Shown here one piece after another: positions 44,871 through 52,809 of a DNA stretch of 64,000 nucleotides. The DNA lies in NCBI RefSeq assembly GCF_004104075.1, contig NZ_QOVK01000019.1, forward strand, positions 25,628-89,627, read 5' to 3'. Each line of letters starts with the position of its first letter. Position 1 is the first letter of the stretch. The notes under the pieces were generated by a model. It did not search any database. It was given only the letters and a program-made list of their open reading frames with translations, and was not told the DNA's origin. The position numbers and the translations under genes are program-made. The stretch comes from Leeuwenhoekiella polynyae (GTDB taxonomy: Bacteria; Bacteroidota; Bacteroidia; Flavobacteriales; Flavobacteriaceae).

Positions 44871-45990
44871 GACTTTTGAGTTTGTTAATCACCGGGTTTG
44901 CATACATCAATAAAAAATTCTCTTTGGCAACTTCACTTTCCGGATCTACACGACGTTCCAGTCTGCGCTCAAAGCTTCGTTTGTCACGCTCAGTATACGT
45001 GTGCGCAAATTGATCTGTATTGTGGTATAAGTCGTATGCGACATAATTAGAAGGCCATAATTTATAGATGCGGTAAATTTCGTGATCTATTCGTTTAGCT
45101 AATTCCTGTAATTTATCATTGTCAGAAAGTTCAGATGCGTCAATCTCATCAAATACGGAAGATTCTAATTTACCTGCAGCAATATGAATGCGCTTTTTTG
45201 TTCCTAAAGCACCACGTAAAATACTGTTGAAGTCTTCATTATTGCTTTTTACATAAGCTATGTCTTCGCTTTTTGCAATAAGCTCCGGCATTTTTAAAAT
45301 ATCGGTAGGGTCAAATTCATATGATATTGCAACTGGTCTTATATTGAGCTCTTTTAAGTAGGTTAAAACTGGTTTATTACCACGAGCCATCGCCGCCATT
45401 TTTAAAACACCCTGCTGTGTTTTGTCGCTCCCGTCTTTTGTACGGCCTTCCCGTTGCGCCATCCAAATAGATTGATTTTTGTAAAGGAGAAATTGCAAGT
45501 ATTCTGAAAGATTTTTAGAACTCATCAACATCTCACGTGGAGTCAAGCTGCGCTGAACCATAAAACTTCGGTTTAATCGTGCTAATGCCAATAAAAAAGG
45601 TTTTTGCACAAGATTGTCACCAATTGCTGAAGCGGTCATAACCAAGTCGTGATCATAAAGAGCAACATTTATAAAAGAAGTGTCTAATATGATATCCCGG
45701 TGATTGGATAAATAAAAATAAGGTCTTCCTTTTTGTAAATCATCAAAACCAGAAGTAGAAAAGCCATTGGTGCTTTTCTCCATAACCTTATGTACAGAAC
45801 GATAAATTACTTTGCTTTGAAAATCATAGATTGATTGACACGAGTCAATAATTTCTTTAATTTCCCGATGCGATTTATCTGGAAACGTAAATTGTAAAAG
45901 CGCCTGAAACATAGGGTGCCTGTAATACGTCTGTAGTGCTTCGTGCACTTCAGAATCGTGATAGGGTCTTATGGAGTCAAATTTTGACAC
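44854..45990 (-). CDS. Glycerol-phosphate-type acyltransferase
   Basis: A 378-residue PlsC/PlsB-like acyltransferase, probably acting in phospholipid synthesis. The acyltransferase box appears as SNHRDIILDTSF, with one more residue between His and the last Asp than the standard HX4D. Block III is WMAQREGRTKDGSDKTQQGVL, similar to EGTRSR, and a later RPVAISYEFDP matches the block IV position. There is no membrane segment. It is the first gene of a pair with ansA. The C-terminal 90 residues, highly charged, have no recognised domain. It is annotated by analogy as 1-acyl-sn-glycerol-3-phosphate acyltransferase; substrate not proven. Confidence 0.8.
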   Translation of the reverse strand: MSKFDSIRPYHDSEVHEALQTYYRHPMFQALLQFTFPDKSHREIKEIIDSCQSIYDFQSKVIYRSVHKVMEKSTNGFSTSGFDDLQKGRPYFYLSNHRDIILDTSFINVALYDHDLVMTASAIGDNLVQKPFLLALARLNRSFMVQRSLTPREMLMSSKNLSEYLQFLLYKNQSIWMAQREGRTKDGSDKTQQGVLKMAAMARGNKPVLTYLKELNIRPVAISYEFDPTDILKMPELIAKSEDIAYVKSNNEDFNSILRGALGTKKRIHIAAGKLESSVFDEIDASELSDNDKLQELAKRIDHEIYRIYKLWPSNYVAYDLYHNTDQFAHTYTERDKRSFERRLERRVDPESEVAKENFLLMYANPVINKLKSLEQTT

Positions 45991-46035
45991 AGATTCTAAT
46001 TTTGTTGAAGCGTAAAGAACGAAATATTTTAAAGA

Positions 46036-46806
46036 TCAATCAAGTCTAAATATGTTTTTAGCATTTTTAGTGGTGATTTCTTCAACAGTTTCTATTGATA
46101 CACCGTAAATTTCAGCTAGTTTTTCGGCAACATTAATGAGGTAGCTACTTTCGTTACGCTTGCCTCTATAGGGAACGGGAGCAAGGTAGGGGGAGTCTGT
46201 CTCTAAAACAATGTGTTTTAAGTCGATCTCTTTCAGAAACTTATCGATTTTTCCATTTTTAAAAGTAACAACTCCACCTATTCCTAACTTTAAATTATAA
46301 CTGATGGCTTTATGAGCATCTTCTATTGTACCGGTAAAGCAGTGAAATATACCGCGTAATTTTTCGCTTTTTTCAGCTTCGAGTACTTCAAAAACCTCTG
46401 CAAAAGCATCACGACAATGTATTGCGATTGGCAAATCGTATTCTTTAGCCCATCTTATCTGTTGAGCAAAAGCTTCTTTTTGTATTTCTTTTGTTGAAGA
46501 GTCCCAATAAAGATCAACACCTATTTCGCCAATGGCGCATAGCGATTTAGAATCTAATTGTTCTTTAACATGTTGAAGCTCACTTTTTACTGTTTCAGAA
46601 TCTACATGCGTAGGGTGTAAGCCAGCCATGATGTGCATAGAATCCGGGTATTTTTGTTTCAGATTCCACATAGACTCTGTGTAGGTAGAGTCTATTGCAG
46701 GCAGAACAAATTGGTTAATAGATTGATTGAGAGCGCGGTCTATTGTTTCATCGCGATCTTCTTTAAATGATTCGCTATATAAATGCGTGTGAGTGTCTAT
46801 ATACAT
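46036..46806 (-). CDS. tatD: TatD family metal-dependent deoxyribonuclease/hydrolase
   Basis: A 256-residue TIM-barrel metal hydrolase. Metal ligands and family motifs: DTHTHLYSE at the N terminus, GLHPTHVD, GEIGVDLYWD, IAIHCRDAF, FHCFTG and ETDSPYLAPVPYRGKRNES. Such enzymes act in DNA repair, tRNA processing or D-Tyr-tRNA quality control. It is 45 bases from the acyltransferase gene on the same strand. A -7 box nearly touches the ATG, see the promoter entry. Confidence 0.95.
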   Translation of the reverse strand: MYIDTHTHLYSESFKEDRDETIDRALNQSINQFVLPAIDSTYTESMWNLKQKYPDSMHIMAGLHPTHVDSETVKSELQHVKEQLDSKSLCAIGEIGVDLYWDSSTKEIQKEAFAQQIRWAKEYDLPIAIHCRDAFAEVFEVLEAEKSEKLRGIFHCFTGTIEDAHKAISYNLKLGIGGVVTFKNGKIDKFLKEIDLKHIVLETDSPYLAPVPYRGKRNESSYLINVAEKLAEIYGVSIETVEEITTKNAKNIFRLD

Positions 46807-46813
46807 AATGTTG

Positions 46814-46821
46814 CAAATTTA
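46814..46821 (-). promoter_or_regulatory. Candidate -7 box of tatD abutting the start codon
   Basis: Read on the minus strand, TAAATTTG at 46821-46814 matches TAnnTTTG and ends only 7 bases before the ATG. If used, the mRNA would be nearly leaderless. Confidence 0.4.
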
Positions 46822-46914
46822 AAATTTAGCATTTGCTCAGCAGAAGAAACTTTAGAGAATATTTAAAATCGTACAATATAATTTGACTTAAGTTTGAGGA
46901 GTGTAAAACAGATT

Positions 46915-47352
46915 ATGACTTCTTTACGACAACATCTTACCAAAAAAAAGTATAAAAGAATAGTTTTAAAGCCAGTAGGTACTGGGCATTTAAAATTTAA
47001 TGCTAGAATTAATGGCGTTGAAGGTGAATTTATTTTAGATACTGGAGCTTCAAATACGTGCATAGGTTTTGAAGATCTGGAGCGGTTTAAACTTTTTGCT
47101 GAAGATAGCGAAGTTAAAGCTGCAGGAGCAGGAGCGATTGACATGTTGACGCAAATTTCTCAAGATAATCTTATCGAAATAGAGAGTTGGTCTACTAAAG
47201 AAATCTCAATTGTTCTGTTTGATCTTTCTCATGTGAATCAAGCATTGATCAATCACGAGGCCGAACCAGTTAGTGGAATCATAGGAGCAGATATTCTTAA
47301 AATCGGAAAGGCGGTTATTGATTATCAATATAATTGCTTATATCTTAAGTAA
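46915..47352 (+). CDS. Retropepsin-like aspartyl protease
   Basis: A 145-residue single-domain retropepsin-like protein, active as a dimer by family rule. The catalytic motif FILDTGASNTCIG is intact at about residues 39-51, and the later GIIGADILKIGKAVIDY is the C-terminal flap/psi-loop equivalent (hydrophobic-hydrophobic-Gly). No signal peptide or membrane segment. The ATG at 46915 is preferred to an in-frame TTG at 46894. It stands alone and divergent from tatD; a repeat region follows. Targets unknown. Confidence 0.85.
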   Translation: MTSLRQHLTKKKYKRIVLKPVGTGHLKFNARINGVEGEFILDTGASNTCIGFEDLERFKLFAEDSEVKAAGAGAIDMLTQISQDNLIEIESWSTKEISIVLFDLSHVNQALINHEAEPVSGIIGADILKIGKAVIDYQYNCLYLK

Positions 47353-47401
47353 GTAGGACAGATTAAAGAAACGTATTGTATTGTTTTACTAAAAAATAAA
47401 G

Positions 47402-47725
47402 GATTCAACACTTACTCAATACACCCCTTTTATTTGTTAGTTTTGTAACATAAAGAAAGCCAGCTACAAGGATGTTGTTGTGAAACGTTTCGCTTCGCGT
47501 TTGAATAATTGTACTAAGAGAATAATGCTTCAACCCCTCGCTCAACACCCCTTAAAACTTCAATTTGTAAAATAAAGAAATCCAGCTACAAGGATGTTGT
47601 TGTGAAACGTTTCGCTTCACGTTCGAATAATTGTACTAAGAGAATAATGCTTCAACCCCTCGCTCAACACCTCTTAAAACTTCAGTTTGTAAAATAAAGA
47701 AAGCCAGCTACAAGAGCTGGCTTTC
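47402..47725. repeat. 122-bp tandem repeat, about 2.7 copies, non-coding
   Basis: The block containing CAGCTACAAG recurs at 47461, 47583 and 47705, an exact 122-base period. Units at 47451-47572 and 47573-47694 differ at only a few bases. A diverged partial copy precedes them (from about 47402) and a truncated third copy ends in a hairpin at 47699-47725. Each full unit holds the perfect 10-bp palindrome GAAACGTTTC (47482-47491 and 47604-47613). There is no good open frame. It fills most of the 519-base gap between convergent genes; the remainder, 47726-47871, is AT-rich and empty. Confidence 0.92.
47699..47725 (-). terminator. Hairpin terminator for the glycosylasparaginase gene
   Basis: GAAAGCCAGCT (47699-47709) pairs perfectly with AGCTGGCTTTC (47715-47725) around ACAAG. 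The T-rich tail (TTTCTTTATTTT) follows on the minus strand, so it serves the gene at 47872-48867. The left arm is repeated in each upstream 122-bp unit without its partner. Confidence 0.75.
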
Positions 47726-47871
47726 ACCCCAAATCATAATTGATTATTACAAGTCAATTACAACAGTCTTAAATATTTTCTGCCAAAGGGCACAAAACAA
47801 AACTAAGTTATTTTTTTCGTTTTAAAAAAAGGTAAAATATAAAAAGCCTTAAAATAAAATAATGCGTCCTA

Positions 47872-48867
47872 TTATTTTAGATGACTACCGGCAACTACTG
47901 GGATGTTTTCTCCGTTACTGTATTTCATCATTTTGAAGCCTGGATGAATGCAATAGCATCCCGTCTCACCTTGTTTATTAATAGCGATATAAGCTACTTG
48001 AAAATTTGTATGGTTAGGATTTGTAGATACAATTCGACTTACAGCTTCTTCGCAAGCTTCTTGTGGAGACATGCCGTTGCGCATTAATTCTACAATGAGA
48101 AAACTACCCACAGTTTTGATCACCTCTTCTCCCATCCCGGTTGCTGCAGCTCCACCAACAGTATTGTCAATAAAAAGACCACTTCCTATAACGGGACTAT
48201 CACCTACGCGACCTTTCATCTTATAGGCAAGACCAGAAGTTGTGCAAGCTCCCGAGATATTACCATCCTTATCAAGCCCCAGCATACCAATGGTGTCATG
48301 GTCTTCAATATTGATTACAGGCTTATAATCAGAAGTTTTTAGCCATTCTTTCCAAAGTTTTTCTGTTTCAGGAGTTAAAAGATTTTCGGATGTAAAACCG
48401 CTTTGGACAGCAAACTCTTCTGCTCCTTTGCCGACAAGAATTACGTGTGGTGTATCTTCCATCACTTTACGAGCTAAAGCTGCAACATTGGTGATGTTTT
48501 CTACTGCCATTACAGAACCGCAGTTACCAGTGTGGTCCATCACACAGGCATCAAGCGTGACATTTCCTTCACGGTCTGGTGAGCCGCCTTTGCCTACAGT
48601 GGTATTCTTGATGTTTTCTTCCTCAACAGCAACACCTTTTATAACAGCATCAAGAGCAGGTAATCCCTGGTCGAGTAACGCGCCTGCAGTGGCATTTGCT
48701 TTTGTAAACTCCCAGGTGCAGATCGCAACGGGATCACTCGCAAGTTTTTCTGATGTTTTCAATTTTAGTTGGTTTTGCTTAAAGTTAGCATTGGCCAGGC
48801 TGTTAATTCCTAATCCTAAAGCAAGAGTGTTTAGGCTGGTTTTAGTTATAAAATTACGGCGTTTCAT
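47872..48867 (-). CDS. Glycosylasparaginase (N4-beta-N-acetylglucosaminyl-L-asparaginase)
   Basis: An Ntn-hydrolase that cleaves the Asn-GlcNAc bond of N-linked glycans after deglycosylation, by self-processing to alpha and beta chains. The autocleavage and nucleophile site is Thr192 in EDHDTIGMLGL, followed by GRVGDSPVIGSGLFID and AAATGMGEEV, both close to the aspartylglucosaminidase family rather than plain isoaspartyl peptidase. The N terminus has a twin-arginine start (MKRRNFITKT) and hydrophobic stretch to ANA, so export by Tat is likely, placing it in the periplasm or outside. Length 331 aa fits. Transcription ends at the hairpin at 47699-47725. Confidence 0.9.
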   Translation of the reverse strand: MKRRNFITKTSLNTLALGLGINSLANANFKQNQLKLKTSEKLASDPVAICTWEFTKANATAGALLDQGLPALDAVIKGVAVEEENIKNTTVGKGGSPDREGNVTLDACVMDHTGNCGSVMAVENITNVAALARKVMEDTPHVILVGKGAEEFAVQSGFTSENLLTPETEKLWKEWLKTSDYKPVINIEDHDTIGMLGLDKDGNISGACTTSGLAYKMKGRVGDSPVIGSGLFIDNTVGGAAATGMGEEVIKTVGSFLIVELMRNGMSPQEACEEAVSRIVSTNPNHTNFQVAYIAINKQGETGCYCIHPGFKMMKYSNGENIPVVAGSHLK

Positions 48868-49000
48868 GTATGTAGTAATTAAAAAACGGAAGTTACTAAA
48901 GGGTTGAATAATCTAGGAGCTTTTATTCTCAAAAAAATAGGATAATATTTGAATTTTCTACACTAGGCTTTGCTAATATTACTATTCTTAAAATTGAATT

Positions 49001-50215
49001 ATGCGTTGGTTGTTCTTTATAGTCTTTTATATTCTAGTAGATGTTTATGCTTTTCAAGCTTTTAAAAGCTTGTCAAAGGGCTTGTTGTTTAATTCTACTT
49101 ATATAATAACTTCTATTGTCGTTTTAGCAGTACTTATCTATACACTTTCTACAATAAATCGTTCTGAAGGAATCACAACTAAAGAGATGTATGTCTTTGG
49201 GTGGTTTCTGGTGTTCTTTGTGCCTAAGTTAATTTTAGTCGTATTTATGTTTGGTGAAGATGTGATACGATTTTTAATAGCAATTTTTTCTAGGCTTTTT
49301 AGTAGTCAATCTTCATTTCATTTTCCATCTAGGCGAAAGTTTGTTAGTGCTCTAGCTCTTGGTGTTGCAGCGATTCCTTTTGTTTCTTTAATCTACGGAA
49401 TGTATAAGGGAAAATACCGGTATCGTGTGCTTTCTTATGATTTAGAATTTGAGGATTTACCAGAAGCTTTTGATGGGTACACCATTACTCAAATTAGCGA
49501 CATACACAGTGGTAGTTTTGATGATGAGGAAAAAATAGCTTATGGGATTGATTTGATAAACCAACAAGAAAGCGACGTTATTTTATTTACGGGAGATCTG
49601 GTAAATAATTTTGCTAAAGAAATGCAGGGGTGGACTAACCTATTTTCAACCTTAAGGGCAAAAGATGGTGTTTATTCTGTTTTGGGAAATCACGATTATG
49701 GGGATTATGCAGACTGGGAATCGCAACAAGCTAAAGCTCAAAACCTAGAGAATCTAAAAGATTTACAACGTAAAATGGGTTGGAAACTTTTGTTGAATCA
49801 ACATATCTGGTTAGAGAAGGGTGACTCGCGCATGGCCTTAGTAGGTGTAGAAAACTGGGGTGCAGGTTTTAAACAAGCTGGTGATATAGATAAGGCTTCA
49901 GAGGGTTTGACTGAAAAAGATTTTAAAGTGTTGATGAGTCACGATCCGTCTTATTGGGCAGAGCGTTTGAAAAAAGACCCTAAAAATTATCAATTAACAT
50001 TGAGCGGCCACACGCACGGGATGCAATTTGGTATCGAAATTCCCGGGTTTATAAGATGGAGTCCGGTGCAATACAGGTATGAGAATTGGGCCGGTATTTA
50101 CAAAGAAAATAATCGTATTTTAAATGTAAATCGAGGTTTTGGCTATTTAGGCTACCCCGGAAGAGTAGGTATTTGGCCAGAAGTTACCGTGATTAAGCTT
50201 AAAAAGAAGATTTAA
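49001..50215 (+). CDS. Membrane-anchored metallophosphoesterase
   Basis: A 404-residue protein: three or four membrane segments in the first 130 residues, then a calcineurin-like phosphoesterase domain facing outward by the usual topology. Metal-binding motifs are complete: QISDIHSG, FTGDLVNN, LGNHDYGDY, MSHDP and SGHTHGMQFG. The arrangement resembles YkuE-type enzymes, which act on phospholipid or nucleotide-sugar headgroups in some species; substrate here is unknown. It is monocistronic, with 124 bases before the next gene. Confidence 0.9.
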   Translation: MRWLFFIVFYILVDVYAFQAFKSLSKGLLFNSTYIITSIVVLAVLIYTLSTINRSEGITTKEMYVFGWFLVFFVPKLILVVFMFGEDVIRFLIAIFSRLFSSQSSFHFPSRRKFVSALALGVAAIPFVSLIYGMYKGKYRYRVLSYDLEFEDLPEAFDGYTITQISDIHSGSFDDEEKIAYGIDLINQQESDVILFTGDLVNNFAKEMQGWTNLFSTLRAKDGVYSVLGNHDYGDYADWESQQAKAQNLENLKDLQRKMGWKLLLNQHIWLEKGDSRMALVGVENWGAGFKQAGDIDKASEGLTEKDFKVLMSHDPSYWAERLKKDPKNYQLTLSGHTHGMQFGIEIPGFIRWSPVQYRYENWAGIYKENNRILNVNRGFGYLGYPGRVGIWPEVTVIKLKKKI

Positions 50216-50339
50216 TACTAAATCGATTAATGAAAGGTATTTCTTACTTAAATTTCATTTTTATCTGTTAAAAGGATTTAAAATGTTTATTTTAATCGTT
50301 TAAATACATAATTTAATAGAAAATAATAACTATTGATTT

Positions 50340-51791
50340 ATGTATTTGAGAAGATTTCTCTTTTGTGTTATGTTCCTGTTGAGTATAACTGGTTTTGCTC
50401 AGATAGGTATTGGAACTACCAGTCCTGATGCTTCTTCATTGCTTGATGTAAACTCTACTACTCAAGGTATGCTTACACCCAGAATGACTACCACTCAGCG
50501 CTTGGCAATAAGTGACCCTGCTGAGGGTCTTTTAGTTTATGATACCGACGAATCTGCATTTTACTATTGTGAAACAGGTTCTTGGTCTCAATTAAAAGGT
50601 GCTGAGACGCGTAATAATTATGTTTTGGTAAAAAGTCAGGCTGATTTACCTACCCCTTCTGGTGCTACAATTACATTAGATGAAAATACGTACTATGAAA
50701 TTAACGGAGTGATTGCATTAACTGCTTCAATAGATTTGAACGGAGCTTATGTTTCTGGCCTAGATGCCACTGAAGATGTTTTAAGTTTCTCTGGAGGGGT
50801 TGTTTTTAAAGGCGCAAGCGGGGGGAGTGTTCGTAATGTGACAATTACTGGTTCTAAGGCTTTTGAGATAGCTGGTACGGCTTCTGAATCTTTATTAGTA
50901 CAAAATACTGTAATAGCCAGTACGACCACTAGTGTGGGTTCTGTTTCTGGTATCGGTTTGTTCTTCGGCAATATCGTACAGTTTGTGAATAATGCAAATG
51001 GTATTACTTACTCAAATATCGGGAACTTATTGCTTAATAATCAAGCCTGGTTGAGTACAAATACAGGTACTTATGAAAAATTAACCGGATCTTTTAGTTT
51101 AGTTCAGAAAGTAAGTGGCTTTAGTACAGTAGCTGGTTCAGCTATTGCTTTTGACGTTAGCGCAAATCCTACAGTAAGTAACGGGGTATTGCTGAGTACG
51201 GTTTTTTCAGGGACTTCAAGCAATGCTTACATTAATAGGTATACTACAGGTAGTTTTACTGGATATAATTTCACTAATAATTGGACGGTTAATTGCCCTG
51301 GTATTCCGGTAGAGTCTGATAATGTTGCCACGGGTAACTTGTATTACAATGGAACTTTAACTACGGGTTTTGTGCAGACTGTAACAGATCAAACAGCATT
51401 TAATCTACAAGGCAATTCAAATACTAATTCAACTAGTGCTGTAAATTTATTTAGAATGTCTTCTCCTCAAAACAACAGGTTGACCTATTTAGGTAAAAAG
51501 AACAGAACATTTCAGGTTAACGCTGCACTCTCTGTAAGAGGAAGTGATAATGTAGGTAGTTTCTATGCTTTTTTTATACGTAAAAATGGTACTACAACGT
51601 TAACGGAGACGAATACTGTTATGAGGGTTAATACGACCTCAGACATAGTTAGCAATTCAATATCGGGTACTGTGGAGTTAGCACCTAATGATTATATTGA
51701 AATTTGGGGGCAAAGGCTGCTTACTGCTTCAGGGAATAGTAGTACAGATACTAATATAGCTGTCTTTTCTTTAAATGTGAATATTAAATAA
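50340..51791 (+). CDS. Secreted or surface protein of unknown function
   Basis: A 483-residue exported protein; signal peptide at 1-20 (FCVMFLLSITGFAQ). The N-terminal segment QIGIGTTSPDASSLLDVNST...GMLTPRMTTTQR and LLVYDTDESAFYYC is a module I recognise from many Bacteroidetes secreted proteins. After it comes a long Ser/Thr/Asn/Gly-rich beta region, with pectin-lyase-like turns (GSVRNVTITGSKAFEIAGT), and a second domain from about 370 that looks like a trimeric or jelly-roll head (NVGSFYAFFIRKNGT). No type IX sorting tail is seen. It may be an adhesin or fibre tip; that is inference. Confidence 0.75.
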   Translation: MYLRRFLFCVMFLLSITGFAQIGIGTTSPDASSLLDVNSTTQGMLTPRMTTTQRLAISDPAEGLLVYDTDESAFYYCETGSWSQLKGAETRNNYVLVKSQADLPTPSGATITLDENTYYEINGVIALTASIDLNGAYVSGLDATEDVLSFSGGVVFKGASGGSVRNVTITGSKAFEIAGTASESLLVQNTVIASTTTSVGSVSGIGLFFGNIVQFVNNANGITYSNIGNLLLNNQAWLSTNTGTYEKLTGSFSLVQKVSGFSTVAGSAIAFDVSANPTVSNGVLLSTVFSGTSSNAYINRYTTGSFTGYNFTNNWTVNCPGIPVESDNVATGNLYYNGTLTTGFVQTVTDQTAFNLQGNSNTNSTSAVNLFRMSSPQNNRLTYLGKKNRTFQVNAALSVRGSDNVGSFYAFFIRKNGTTTLTETNTVMRVNTTSDIVSNSISGTVELAPNDYIEIWGQRLLTASGNSSTDTNIAVFSLNVNIK

Positions 51792-51865
51792 CGCTAGATT
51801 TTAATATCCTTTTTGATTTTATTTCGCTTTAAACCTTATATTTAGATAACTAAAGAACGTGGGCT

Positions 51866-52162
51866 ATGTCAAAATTTGGAGTACTCATAGATCAGGACAT
51901 TCCGGTATTGTTGGGTTTTTATACTGAATCTGATAAGCGATCTGTCGTTATGCAGCCTATATTGCTCGATGTTGCGGCAGCATTAGGAGATCAGGTAAAA
52001 GTCATCAAGATAGATGTTGATAAAAATCCTGACTTGGCTGAAGCACTTCGAATAAAAGGATTACCCACTTTGGTAATCTACAAGAAAGGTGAGATGAAAT
52101 GGCGTCAAAGCGGTGAGCAGAATGCTCAGGCACTCATTAACGTTGTTCAAAAATTTATCTAA
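51866..52162 (+). CDS. Thioredoxin-fold protein without active-site cysteines
   Basis: A 98-residue thioredoxin-like protein. The fold is shown by IPVLLGFYTES, VKVIKIDVDKNPDLAEALRI and the cis-proline loop GLPTLVIYKKGE. The usual WCGPC is replaced by ESDKRSVVM, and the protein has no cysteine at all, so dithiol redox chemistry is impossible. Reading frame and fold are intact, so this is a true variant. Related cysteine-free proteins of this length occur in flavobacteria as far as I recall. A binding or chaperone role is likely. Its last four bases overlap the convergent deacetylase gene. Confidence 0.88.
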   Translation: MSKFGVLIDQDIPVLLGFYTESDKRSVVMQPILLDVAAALGDQVKVIKIDVDKNPDLAEALRIKGLPTLVIYKKGEMKWRQSGEQNAQALINVVQKFI

Positions 52163-52809
52163 AGTTTTTCAAAGGTGTAACCTAGCTTACTAAAGTGATC
52201 TAATACTTTAGGCAATGCGTATTTCATGTTTTTTTCAGCTTTGAGACTGTCATGAAAAACGATAATACTTCCTGATTCAGCATTTTTAACGATATTGGCT
52301 GCGCAAGACTCTCCACTAATTCCTTGCTCCCAATCGTAAGCAATAACATCATACATAATGATCTCATAACCTCTTTTCTGTATTGCTTTTGCCTGGTTGC
52401 GTTTGATTTTTCCGTAAGGAGGTCTAAAGAGCTTTTGTGTCTTTGTGTGAATCTCAATTTCGGCTTCAGCTTTCACCATATTTTCAATATAAATAGTTTT
52501 GCCGTACTCCCAGCCTTTTAAGTGATTGTAGGTGTGATTGCCTATGCTATGCTTGCTATCTATAAGTTTCTGAAATATATGAGGATGTTTTGTGATGTTT
52601 TCGCCAATGCAAAAAAAAGTTGCTTGCGCACGGTACTGTCTTAGTGTATCTAGCACCCAGGGTGTAACTTCGGGGATGGGGCCGTCATCAAAAGTCAGGT
52701 AAAGTTTCTTTTGGCTTTGGCAGTCTTTAATTTTGTCCCATACGTACCCAGAATAAAGACGCTTAAGTAGCTTAGGCGTCTTTACGGGTAAGTTGATTTT
52801 TAATGGCAT
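52159..52809 (-). CDS. Polysaccharide deacetylase (NodB-like)
   Basis: A 216-residue NodB-homology deacetylase, a metal enzyme that removes acetyl groups from peptidoglycan or surface glycans. Motifs present: LTFDDGPIPE (catalytic Asp and metal Asp), SIGNHTYNHL (metal histidines), FRPPYGKI, and the late IIVFHDS. No signal peptide, so the protein appears cytoplasmic or exported by another route. Its start codon overlaps the last base of the DUF2723 gene, so the two are one operon. Confidence 0.93.
   Translation of the reverse strand: MPLKINLPVKTPKLLKRLYSGYVWDKIKDCQSQKKLYLTFDDGPIPEVTPWVLDTLRQYRAQATFFCIGENITKHPHIFQKLIDSKHSIGNHTYNHLKGWEYGKTIYIENMVKAEAEIEIHTKTQKLFRPPYGKIKRNQAKAIQKRGYEIIMYDVIAYDWEQGISGESCAANIVKNAESGSIIVFHDSLKAEKNMKYALPKVLDHFSKLGYTFEKL

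Noticed and set aside
47402..47725. CRISPR array
   Set aside because: The unit is 122 bases, repeated in direct contact with no unique spacers, and no cas genes are near.
51866..52162. Broken thioredoxin pseudogene
   Set aside because: The frame, fold and cis-Pro loop are intact, so it is a cysteine-free variant rather than a damaged gene.
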